From: Oscillospiraceae bacterium
Lineage (GTDB): Bacteria; Bacillota; Clostridia; Oscillospirales; CAG-382
Assembly: GCA_015064895.1 (NCBI GenBank)
Contig: SVRI01000020.1
Location: 1-36,865, forward strand
DNA: 36,865 bases
Direction of reading: 5' to 3'
Under the pieces are notes generated by a model. That model saw only the letters and a list, made by a program, of their open reading frames with translations, was not told the origin of the DNA and ran no database searches. The translations under genes and the position numbers were made by a program. Shown here in pieces: positions 1-6,196 of this stretch (position 1 is the stretch's first letter; the number at the start of each line of letters is the position of its first letter).

Positions 1-812
1 GTAGCATCAACAAGTACGTTAGTGTCAACGCCGTCGGGAATGATAGATTCGTTGTAACGGTTATCTGCATTCCAGCTGGACTTAAGTCTTGTGTAACGAA
101 GTGTTGAGGACATCATATCGTAGTTGTCGATAAGATATACTGCTTCGTTTTCATAAACGGGAGCAGGTGTAAGAGTCTTCGCAAGTCTGTTTTCAGGAAG
201 AGCTGCTCTGTTTACGATAGCTGCAACTTCCGATCTCTTAATGGGGTCTGTGGGATGGAATGTACCGTATTCATCGGAACCCATTACCACGCCTGCCTTG
301 TAGAGCATAAGAAGCATATCTGCATATTCTTCGTTTTCGTTAACGTCGGGAATAGCAGTAACATTGTTCTTTGCAGGGAAATAGTCATCAGGAAGAGCAT
401 TTGCAAAAAGCTGTGCCATTTCATATCTTCTGACTGTTCTGTCATAGTTGTTGAAATAGCCTTCTTCAAAAATGCCGTATGTCTTTGCGTATTCTACATA
501 CTGCAAATACCACTTACCTGTAACAGGTGCAATAGTATTGCTGTTGTAGCTTGCGTGAACACGGGATGCAAGTGTAATCGCTTCGGCAACAGTCATTGTA
601 CCGTTGGGATCGTAGGAGTTTGCAGTCTTACCGTTTACGAAGCCGAGCTCGTATGCAGACTTAACTTCCTTTGCATACCACTGAGTGCCCACGTCTGTGA
701 ATGTGCCGTCAGCATATGTAGCAACCTTTTCGAAAGGAGCTGCAACCGCACTTAAAGCAAGTACTGCTAAAAGAGCTGCAACGAGCACAAACAGTTTTGT
801 GTGTTTTCTCAT
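1..812 (-). CDS. S-layer homology (SLH) domain protein, N-terminal part
   Basis: The gene runs off the left edge, so only the first 270 residues are visible. The start is the ATG at 812-810, preceded by AAAAGGAGG. Residues 1-24 form a typical signal peptide (MRKHTK, then a hydrophobic stretch ending ALSAVAA). Three SLH-like repeats follow at about 36-87, 95-140 and 150-205; the first has FTDVGTQWYAKEV, YELGFVNGK and TVAEAITLASR, and the third has YKAGVVMGSDEYGTFHPTDPIKR. SLH domains usually anchor exported proteins to pyruvylated cell-wall polymers, so this is probably a surface protein. What follows the SLH region (residues ~206-270) resembles nothing I recognise, and the function-giving C-terminus is outside the window. 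Certain as an SLH protein; specific role unknown. Confidence 0.85.
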   Translation of the reverse strand, partial: MRKHTKLFVLVAALLAVLALSAVAAPFEKVATYADGTFTDVGTQWYAKEVKSAYELGFVNGKTANSYDPNGTMTVAEAITLASRVHASYNSNTIAPVTGKWYLQYVEYAKTYGIFEEGYFNNYDRTVRRYEMAQLFANALPDDYFPAKNNVTAIPDVNENEEYADMLLMLYKAGVVMGSDEYGTFHPTDPIKRSEVAAIVNRAALPENRLAKTLTPAPVYENEAVYLIDNYDMMSSTLRYTRLKSSWNADNRYNESIIPDGVDTNVLVDA

Positions 813-969
813 GGATAAAATCCTCCTTTTAATATATATTTTGGCAAATTGAGAAACCTAATAAAAAAATAACATCAAAACAACCCATCCGTCAACAAAA
901 AACATCATTTTCAGATGCCGTCATCTTTTGTACATAATTAAAAGGCACACTTCGCCTATTTACTATAAC

Positions 970-999
970 ATTATACAACAAAAAATATCACCAAGTAAA
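970..999 (-). promoter_or_regulatory. Predicted sigma-A promoter of the SLH gene
   Basis: Read on the minus strand there is a perfect TATAAT (975-970) with a weak -35 TTTACT (999-994) 18 bp upstream. Transcription would start near 963, leaving a leader of about 150 nt before the ATG at 812. The -10 box is convincing, the -35 is only 4/6. Confidence 0.4.
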
Positions 1000-1043
1000 G
1001 CAACTTTTAGTATTTTTAACCCCAAAAAGCAATCTTTGTCGCA

Positions 1044-1060
1044 CTTGTCAAAATGACAAG
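1044..1060. repeat. Perfect inverted repeat CTTGTCA-AAA-TGACAAG
   Basis: Two perfect 7-bp arms separated by AAA lie about 45 bp upstream of the predicted SLH -35 box. The size and symmetry fit a dimeric repressor or activator operator, but no regulator is encoded nearby and no second copy was seen. Function is inference. Confidence 0.35.
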
Positions 1061-1242
1061 TCAAATAATTGTTAGGATTGCACAAACATTTAACTGTTTT
1101 TTCCCCATTCAGGCCAATCTGTTTATAATCTTTTCATTTATATGCCGTTTTTCAACTCAACCAAAAGGAGAATATATCGATTTAGCCATGTTGTTTTGTA
1201 ACCAAATTTGCGTAAAAACAAAATGTATTTACAATTAAAGCA

Positions 1243-1270
1243 ATCCCCGGCATCTTTCGATACCGGGGAT
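1243..1270 (-). terminator. Rho-independent terminator of thrS
   Basis: On the minus strand an 11-12 bp GC-rich stem (ATCCCCGGTATC / GATGCCGGGGAT, one G-T pair) closes a GAAA tetraloop, followed by TTGCTTTAATTGT. It begins 11 bp after the thrS stop. Confidence 0.85.
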
Positions 1271-1281
1271 AACAAAACAAA

Positions 1282-3219
1282 TTATAATGCCTTATCTGCA
1301 ATTTCCTTGAGTATGTTTTTGAGGAATTCATCGGAAGATACTGCACCCATATCGCCGTTCTTTCTGGAACGTACTGCAACTGCACCTGCTTCCATTTCTT
1401 TTTCGCCGATAACAAGCATATAAGGAACCTTTTCAAGCTGTGCTTCACGAATCTTGTAGCCGATCTTTTCGTTTCTGTCGTCAAGCTCACATCTGATGCC
1501 TGCCGCTTTGAGCTTCTTCATTACTTCCTTTGCATATTCATGCTGAGAAGGACCGATGGGAAGAAGCTTTACCTGTGTGGGAGCAAGCCATGTGGGGAAT
1601 GCACCCGCATACTTTTCAATAAGAAGCGCAAGCGTTCTTTCGTAGCAGCCGATGGATGTTCTGTGGATAATGTAAGGTCTCTTCTTTTCTCCGTCCTTAT
1701 CAACGTATTCCATGCCGAACTTTTCAGCATTGAACTGGTCAATCTGGATGGTGATAAGTGTATCTTCCTTACCGTGTACGTTCTTAATCTGGATATCGAG
1801 CTTAGGGCCGTAGAATGCCGCTTCACCGATACCAATCTTGTAGTCAAGACCGATGTTGTCAAGAATCTTCTGCATTATACCCTGTGCTTCATCCCAGTCT
1901 GCATCTGTGCCAATGTACTTTTCCTTGTTGTTGGGATCCCACTGGGAGAATCTGTAGGAAACATCTTCGTAAAGACCGAGTGTCTTGAGCATCATGATTG
2001 CTACTTCAAGACAGCCTCTGAATTCGTCCTCAAGCTGTTCGGGAGTACACATGAGGTGACCTTCGGAGATTGTAAACTGACGAACTCTGATAAGACCGTG
2101 CATTTCGCCGGAATCTTCGTTTCTGAAAAGTGTAGAGGTTTCTGCAAGTCTCATGGGAAGATCTCTGTAGGAACGGGCTCTGTTGAGATATGCCTGATAC
2201 TGGAAGGGACATGTCATGGGACGAAGTGCAAAGCATTCCTTGCCGTCTTCCTCTTCGCCGAGAACAAACATACCTTCTTTGTAGTGATCCCAGTGACCCG
2301 AAATCTTGTAAAGGTCGCTCTTAGCCATAAGAGGTGTCTTTGTTCTAACCCAGCCGAGTTCTTCTTCTGTATCTTCAACCCATCTCTGAAGTGTCTGGAT
2401 AATCTTTGTGCCCTTGGGAAGCATAACGGGAAGACCCTGACCGATGGAATCAACTGTTGTGAAAATTTCAAGCTCACGTCCGAGCTTGTTGTGGTCACGC
2501 TTCTTTGCTTCTTCCTTCATTGCAAGGTATTCTTCAAGCTCTGAATTCTTGGGGAATGCAGTACCGTAGATTCTCTGAAGCATCTTGTTCTTGGAATCAC
2601 CGTGCAAGTATGCACCCGTACACTGTGTAAGCTTTACAGCCTTGAGTTTACCTGTAGAAGTCAGGTGAGGACCTGCACAAAGGTCCACAAATTCGCCCTG
2701 TGTATAGAGAGAAATTTCAGCACCGTCGTCGAGCTCGTCGATGTGTTCTACCTTGTAGATTTCTTTTCTTTCTGTCATAAGAGCCTTTGCTTCTTCCTTA
2801 GAAACAACGCTTCTTACTACGGGGATATTTTCCTTGATAATCTTCTTCATTTCACCTTCGAGCTTTTCAAGAACCTCGGGTGTTACCGAAACATTTACGT
2901 CAACGTCATAGAAGAAGCCTTCGTCTGTTGCAGGGCCGAATGCAAGAATTGCATCGGGATAGAGTCTCTTTACGGCCTGTGCAAGTACATGAGCCGCAGT
3001 ATGTCTGTAAACCTTCTTACCTTCGTCATCGTTAAAGGTTACAAATTCAACCTTTGCATCATTTTCGATAACCTTGTTAATTTCAAAAAGCTCGCCGTCA
3101 AGCTTCATCGCAAGAGCCGCTCTGCCTAAGCCCTCACTTATCTGTGAAGCTGCTTCATAGCCCTTTACGCCGTCATTACATTCAATAACAGAGCCGTCTT
3201 TAAGTGTGAGTTTTACCAT
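1282..3219 (-). CDS. thrS: Threonyl-tRNA synthetase
   Basis: Charges tRNA-Thr in the cytoplasm. The 645-residue product has the full class II ThrRS layout: TGS domain (1-60, MVKLTLKDGSVIECNDG), the editing/SAD domain with the zinc-type HTAAHVLAQAVKRLYP motif and the later C-x3-H pattern (VDLCAGPHL), the catalytic core with class II motif 2 (TSTLFRNEDSGEMHGLIRVRQF) and motif 3 (IGCYERTLALLIEKY), and a C-terminal anticodon-binding domain. An upstream in-frame ATG exists at 3291, but it lies in the T-box terminator; the ATG at 3219 has GGAGG nine bases ahead and starts the TGS domain exactly. Regulated by the T-box leader at 3262-3510. Monocistronic. Confidence 0.97.
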   Translation of the reverse strand: MVKLTLKDGSVIECNDGVKGYEAASQISEGLGRAALAMKLDGELFEINKVIENDAKVEFVTFNDDEGKKVYRHTAAHVLAQAVKRLYPDAILAFGPATDEGFFYDVDVNVSVTPEVLEKLEGEMKKIIKENIPVVRSVVSKEEAKALMTERKEIYKVEHIDELDDGAEISLYTQGEFVDLCAGPHLTSTGKLKAVKLTQCTGAYLHGDSKNKMLQRIYGTAFPKNSELEEYLAMKEEAKKRDHNKLGRELEIFTTVDSIGQGLPVMLPKGTKIIQTLQRWVEDTEEELGWVRTKTPLMAKSDLYKISGHWDHYKEGMFVLGEEEDGKECFALRPMTCPFQYQAYLNRARSYRDLPMRLAETSTLFRNEDSGEMHGLIRVRQFTISEGHLMCTPEQLEDEFRGCLEVAIMMLKTLGLYEDVSYRFSQWDPNNKEKYIGTDADWDEAQGIMQKILDNIGLDYKIGIGEAAFYGPKLDIQIKNVHGKEDTLITIQIDQFNAEKFGMEYVDKDGEKKRPYIIHRTSIGCYERTLALLIEKYAGAFPTWLAPTQVKLLPIGPSQHEYAKEVMKKLKAAGIRCELDDRNEKIGYKIREAQLEKVPYMLVIGEKEMEAGAVAVRSRKNGDMGAVSSDEFLKNILKEIADKAL

Positions 3220-3261
3220 TTTTGGTTCCTCCTTATATAGTAAATATTTTTGAATACAAAT

Positions 3262-3510
3262 AAAAAATCCCGTACTGAAATACATCAGCACGGGGCAATA
3301 AACTAAAAGCTTATCACGGTTCCACCCATGATTGAGAATACCATATTCTCATCTCTTTGTCCTGTAACGGGGATATCCGTCCCGAATTGTTACCTTCGGG
3401 AAACTCTAAGGGTGGTAAGATAAGACTTCGTAATACAATACTTTCACCAAAATGTATTGCTCTCTGAAAAACTCATGTCAAATCCCATGTCCCTTGTCAT
3501 GGTTTTTGGT
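3262..3510 (-). promoter_or_regulatory. T-box riboswitch leader of thrS
   Basis: The leader carries the conserved T-box sequence GGGTGGAACCGTG (minus strand, 3327-3315), matching the AGGGTGGNACCGCG consensus that pairs with the 3' end of uncharged tRNA. Downstream is the terminator: a 10-bp stem CCCGTGCTGA / TCAGTACGGG (3294-3269) followed by TTTTTTA. Upstream, a Stem I-like region has CAATAC...GTATTG arms around a TTTTGGTGAAA loop. An ACC triplet in CTTACCACC (3419-3411) is a plausible threonine specifier, but I have not folded the RNA. Low charged tRNA-Thr should favour the antiterminator and thrS expression. Confidence 0.93.
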
Positions 3511-3516
3511 GAAATT

Positions 3517-3545
3517 ATTATAATATGTTTTTTGCGGTTTGTCAA
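3517..3545 (-). promoter_or_regulatory. Consensus sigma-A promoter of thrS
   Basis: Perfect TTGACA (3545-3540) and perfect TATAAT (3522-3517) with a 17-bp spacer on the minus strand. Transcription would begin near 3510, just upstream of the T-box Stem I. Confidence 0.92.
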
Positions 3546-3634
3546 GTGGAAAGTTTTAACCTTTATTTAAGGAGTTTTTCGCTTCTGCGGAAGCGACCTT
3601 CTTTCGACCCGCCTCGAAAGAAGGCAAAGGCGCT
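3546..3634. repeat. Cluster of GC-richer hairpins upstream of thrS promoter
   Basis: Contains TCGCTTC-tgc-GGAAGCGA (3579-3595) and an 11-bp stem CCTTCTTTCGA / TCGAAAGAAGG around ACCCGCC (3597-3624). The two hairpins abut each other and the structured repeat at 3635-3722. No gene is credible here: the 100-residue open frame on the plus strand reads through palindromes and has no ribosome site. Confidence 0.5.
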
Positions 3635-3722
3635 CCCACTCAACGAGGAAGTGGCTCGACACCAACAACAGCAAAAACGGGTAGAGCAGCAAGTCTGCGC
3701 TGACCCTCCCTCGTGCCGTGGG
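3635..3722 (-). repeat. Structured ~90-bp repeat, copy 1 (type 2 repeat)
   Basis: Read on the minus strand this matches 29654-29744 over its whole length. Shared blocks are CCACGGCA, GTCAGCGCAGACT, GCTG, CCGTTTTTGC, GGTGTCGAGCCA and GTTGAGTGGG. It can fold: ACGAGG pairs with CCTCGT as an outer stem, CAGCG pairs with TGCTG as an inner hairpin, and CCAC/GTGG may close the ends. It lies between the SDR terminator and the thrS promoter, outside any gene. Confidence 0.75.
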
Positions 3723-3764
3723 CGGCTTCTCCCTCCATTTGTGACAGTACTAGAACAAGCAAAA

Positions 3765-3795
3765 TTCCCCGACGCCGTGGTTTGGCGTCGGGGAA
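3765..3795 (-). terminator. Terminator of the SDR/isomerase operon
   Basis: A perfect 12-bp stem TTCCCCGACGCC / GGCGTCGGGGAA with a 7-nt loop, followed on the minus strand by TTTTGCTTGTT. It lies about 100 bp past the SDR stop, so it should end that minus-strand transcript. On the plus strand it lacks a T run. Confidence 0.7.
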
Positions 3796-3864
3796 TAATA
3801 ACAATCGTGCAAATTCAATACGTTTAGCACCCTAAAGGAACGGTGCCATTACGTTTTCTTTTTG

Positions 3865-3897
3865 CTTACTTTTTCATTTTTCAAAAGAAAAAGTAAG
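3865..3897 (-). repeat. CTTACTTT hairpin abutting the SDR stop codon
   Basis: An 11-bp stem CTTACTTTTTC / GAAAAAGTAAG starts at the base right after the SDR stop (TGA at 3900-3898). The same hairpin directly follows the stop codons at 5086 and 15707, so it is the first module of the mosaic repeat, here without the rest. Confidence 0.75.
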
Positions 3898-4764
3898 TCA
3901 CACACCGCTGTATGCGTTAAAACCGCCGTCAACGGGGATAACTACGCCGTTAACGAAGCCGCTCGCCTGTTCGTTGAGAAGGAACTGAAGAGCACCGTCG
4001 AGGTCTTCGGGTGTACCAAATCTTGCCATGGGTGTGTGGGAGATAATCTTGTCGCTTCTGGGAGTCAAAGAACCGTCTTCGTTAAAGAGAAGAGCCTTGT
4101 TCTGGTTTGTCGCAAAGAAGCCGGGAGCGATAGCATTAACTCTGATTCCAACCTTGGAGAAGTGAACTGCAAGCCACTGTGTAAAGTTGGAAACGGCAGC
4201 CTTGGCACCGCTGTATGCGGGAATCTTTGTAAGAGGGCAGAATGCGTTCATAGAAGATACGTTGATAATGCTGCAGCCTGTCTTCTTAGCCATGTCCTTT
4301 GCAAATACCTGTGTAGGAATAAGTGTACCGAGGAAGTTGAGGTTGAATACGAAAGAAACACCGGCAGGATCAAGGTCGAAGAATGTCTTGATACCGGAAA
4401 TTTCAGCATCGTTTTCAAGGTCTTCGGGGAATAAGTATTCCTTTGTTGTTGTGCCCTTGGGGTTGTTGCCGCCCGCACCGTTGATAAGAATGTCGCAAGA
4501 GCCGAGCTTTGCGTCAACTTCAGCCTTTGCTTCTTCCATAGCCGCTGTTTCAAGAACATTAGCCTTAACTGCGATTGCAACGCCGCCGTCAGCTATAATT
4601 TCATCAGCTACCGCCTGTGCAGCTTCAAGATTGAGGTCAAGAACCGCAACCTTTGCATTACACTGTGCCGCTGTCTTTGCAAAGCCGGAGCAAAGTACTC
4701 CGCCTGCACCTGTTACTACTACTACCTTGCCGCCGAGGTCAAGTTCAAATGGTAATTTTTTCAT
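3898..4764 (-). CDS. uxuB: SDR oxidoreductase, UxuB-type (D-mannonate / fructuronate reductase)
   Basis: A 288-residue short-chain dehydrogenase. It has the N-terminal nucleotide-binding stretch VVVVTGAGGVLCSGFA (residues ~14-29), the LINGAGGNNPKGTT block typical of the Firmicutes SDR-type D-mannonate oxidoreductase, the catalytic INVSSMNAF...YSGAK set (Ser, Tyr, Lys), and the C-terminal NGVVIPVDGGFNAYSGV. By family it should interconvert D-mannonate and D-fructuronate with NAD(P)H in hexuronate breakdown. Oddity: the last glycine of the TGxxxGxG-like motif is a cysteine. The ATG at 4764 follows AGGAG at good spacing. It is downstream of a TIM-barrel isomerase on the same strand, with mosaic repeat copy A between them, which fits a sugar-acid operon. 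Confidence 0.8.
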   Translation of the reverse strand: MKKLPFELDLGGKVVVVTGAGGVLCSGFAKTAAQCNAKVAVLDLNLEAAQAVADEIIADGGVAIAVKANVLETAAMEEAKAEVDAKLGSCDILINGAGGNNPKGTTTKEYLFPEDLENDAEISGIKTFFDLDPAGVSFVFNLNFLGTLIPTQVFAKDMAKKTGCSIINVSSMNAFCPLTKIPAYSGAKAAVSNFTQWLAVHFSKVGIRVNAIAPGFFATNQNKALLFNEDGSLTPRSDKIISHTPMARFGTPEDLDGALQFLLNEQASGFVNGVVIPVDGGFNAYSGV

Positions 4765-4777
4765 GATGAATTCTCCT

Positions 4778-5085
4778 GTTACTTTTCTTTCGCAGAAAAG
4801 TAACCAAAAGAACTCGCATTTGTCACCTTTCTGTGAAGGATTTATTTGTTATTTTGTTTTCTCGAGTGGGATTTCATTTTGCCCCATTAAGGCTTGGGGC
4901 AAAATGAGTGCGTATAATTTAATTCTGTTTGTTTTTAACAAACCTTCCCCGTGGTTTTGCTGTCGGGCTTTCCCGACCAAACGGTGCTCCATTCGGGCAA
5001 CAGATATTCGGATTTTATTCCCAAACGCAGTCCCGAATACATTTTCTTTTTGCTTACTTTTTCTTTTCATAAAAGAAAAAGTAAG
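4778..5085 (-). repeat. Mosaic palindromic repeat, copy A
   Basis: Fills the whole gap between the isomerase stop and the SDR ribosome site, oriented with both genes. In minus-strand order: hairpin CTTACTTTTTCTTTT...AAAAGAAAAAGTAAG (5085-5053, 15-bp stem) touching the stop codon; an ATTCGGGACTG...TTGCCCGAA spacer; a GTTTGGTCGGG / CCCGA..AAAAC hairpin (4981-4953); GTTTGTT/AACAAAC (4943-4927); CATTTTGCCCC / GGGGCAAAATG (4906-4875); CTCGAGAAAA; GAAAGGTGACAAATGCGAGTTC; and GTTACTTTTCT / AGAAAAGTAAC (4804-4778), seven bases before the AGGAG site. It contains an ATG-started 24-codon frame (4819-4745) that overlaps the SDR start. Confidence 0.85.
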
Positions 5086-5904
5086 TTACCAACCCAAAGA
5101 TTTAAGATAATCTCTCGACATCTTTGCCGCTTCAAGACTGGGTACTCCGTTTGTGTCGTCCTGTTCAACGATAACGTATTCTGCACCTGCTTCAATGGAA
5201 GCTGCAAGGATTTCAGGGAAATTCTGAACACCCTGACCCACAGGTCTGAAAGCAAATTCTTCGCTCTTTTCAGCCTTTGCCTGATCTGTACCGATAAGCT
5301 CGTACATGTTGTCGGTTTTACCGCCTACAAAATCTTTGAGATGTACAACCGGACATCTGCCCTTGTACTTTCTGACATAAGAAGCAGGGTCTTCGCCGCC
5401 AATGTTTACCCAACAAGTATCAAGCTCTGCCTGAAGATATTCCGGCGTTATGGAATCGTACATATAGTCAAGCACATATCTGCCGTCTGCTGTCTTTTCA
5501 AACTCAAAATCATGGTTATGATATACAAGTGTAAGACCGTTTTTATGGCAAAGTTCACCAAACTTTTCTATGCCCGAAAGTATTGCATCAAAACCATCGT
5601 CGCCGTATCTTTCGCCGACACCGAGATAAGGCACTGCAAAATACTTACATCCAAGTGTCTTATAGGTTGCAATAGCTTCTTCGGGTTTTGCAAGCATTTC
5701 GGCAAGGGGCACATGTGCACTTACCGCAACAAGTCCCGCTTTGTCAAGCTCTGCCTTGAACTGTTCGCCCGAAAGACCAAAAAGTCCTGCAGGTTCAACG
5801 TAATCGTATCCGGCCGCTTTGACAGCTTTAAGTGTTTCAGACACACTCTTTGCCATTTCGTCTCTTACAGTAAATAACTGAAGACCGACAGGTAATGTTT
5901 TCAT
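5086..5904 (-). CDS. Sugar phosphate isomerase/epimerase (xylose isomerase-like TIM barrel)
   Basis: A 272-residue AP-endonuclease-2/xylose-isomerase-like TIM barrel protein. Visible family features are the N-terminal LPVGLQLFTVRDEM strand, VSAHVPL, the metal-site strand LTLVYHNHDFEFE, the ELDTCWVNIGGEDP block, PVVHLKDF and C-terminal YVIVEQDD. His, Asp and Glu residues in these blocks normally bind a divalent metal. Substrate cannot be read from sequence; the neighbouring UxuB-like SDR suggests a sugar or sugar-acid. The open frame extends to an ATG at 5949, but the ATG at 5904 has AGGAG upstream and starts at the family's usual first strand. First gene of a two-gene minus-strand operon; an inverted repeat at 5925-5940 may control it. 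Confidence 0.8.
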   Translation of the reverse strand: MKTLPVGLQLFTVRDEMAKSVSETLKAVKAAGYDYVEPAGLFGLSGEQFKAELDKAGLVAVSAHVPLAEMLAKPEEAIATYKTLGCKYFAVPYLGVGERYGDDGFDAILSGIEKFGELCHKNGLTLVYHNHDFEFEKTADGRYVLDYMYDSITPEYLQAELDTCWVNIGGEDPASYVRKYKGRCPVVHLKDFVGGKTDNMYELIGTDQAKAEKSEEFAFRPVGQGVQNFPEILAASIEAGAEYVIVEQDDTNGVPSLEAAKMSRDYLKSLGW

Positions 5905-5924
5905 AAAACAACATCTCCTAACCT

Positions 5925-5940
5925 TGTCACATCCGTGACA
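5925..5940. promoter_or_regulatory. Possible operator TGTCAC-ATCC-GTGACA
   Basis: A perfect 6-bp inverted repeat with a 4-bp spacer between the predicted -10 box TATACT (5961-5956, minus strand) and the isomerase ribosome site. Its place just downstream of the likely transcription start is typical for a repressor site of a catabolic operon. No -35 box is clear. No regulator gene is in view. Confidence 0.45.
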
Positions 5941-6095
5941 TAATATCATAGCTTAAGTATAACATGAAATCACGGAAAAGTTTTGATTTTTCGTAAACTT
6001 TACTCAAAACATTGTGAATTATGTCATTTTATTAACAAACCTTTGAAAAAAGCCGTTACAAATATTTCCGAAGAGTAAACAATGCATCGGTTCGC

Positions 6096-6124
6096 TTGAT
6101 TTATTTCTCCCATTAATATATAAT
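6096..6124 (+). promoter_or_regulatory. Sigma-A promoter of the M23 peptidase gene
   Basis: TTGATT (6096-6101) and perfect TATAAT (6119-6124) with a 17-bp spacer, about 70 bp ahead of the coding start. It is divergent from the isomerase promoter region. Confidence 0.8.
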
Positions 6125-6196
6125 GTAGTTTGAATATATATAATCGCAGAAGTGTGTTCTTTTGCAATCTAATCAGGAAAGGAGGAATACAACGGT

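Larger units (their letters stand above)
813..1242. other. Intergenic region between SLH gene and thrS
   Basis: This AT-rich gap holds the SLH promoter (970-999), a perfect 17-bp inverted repeat (1044-1060) and, at its right edge, the thrS terminator. I see no credible coding sequence in the rest: the short open frames here lack ribosome sites. The stretch 1061-1240 shows nothing I can name. Confidence 0.6.

Noticed and set aside
1540..2544. Long plus-strand open frame (334 codons) opposite thrS
   Set aside because: It is antisense to a certain gene, low-complexity in composition (many Cys/Phe/Val), and has no ribosome site.
3525..3827. 100-residue plus-strand open frame in the thrS-SDR gap
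   Set aside because: It starts over the thrS promoter and runs through palindromes; no ribosome site or recognisable domain.
3865..3897. CTTACTTT hairpins as ordinary rho-independent terminators
   Set aside because: Stems are AT-rich and are followed by CAAAAAGAAAA-type sequence, not a U run; a better terminator lies downstream at 3765-3795.
4187..5110. Long plus-strand frames across the SDR gene and repeat copy A
   Set aside because: Antisense to the SDR gene; the shared peptide LTFSF-x-KR-x-SK seen in several spurious frames comes from the CTTACTTTTTC hairpins, not from a protein family.
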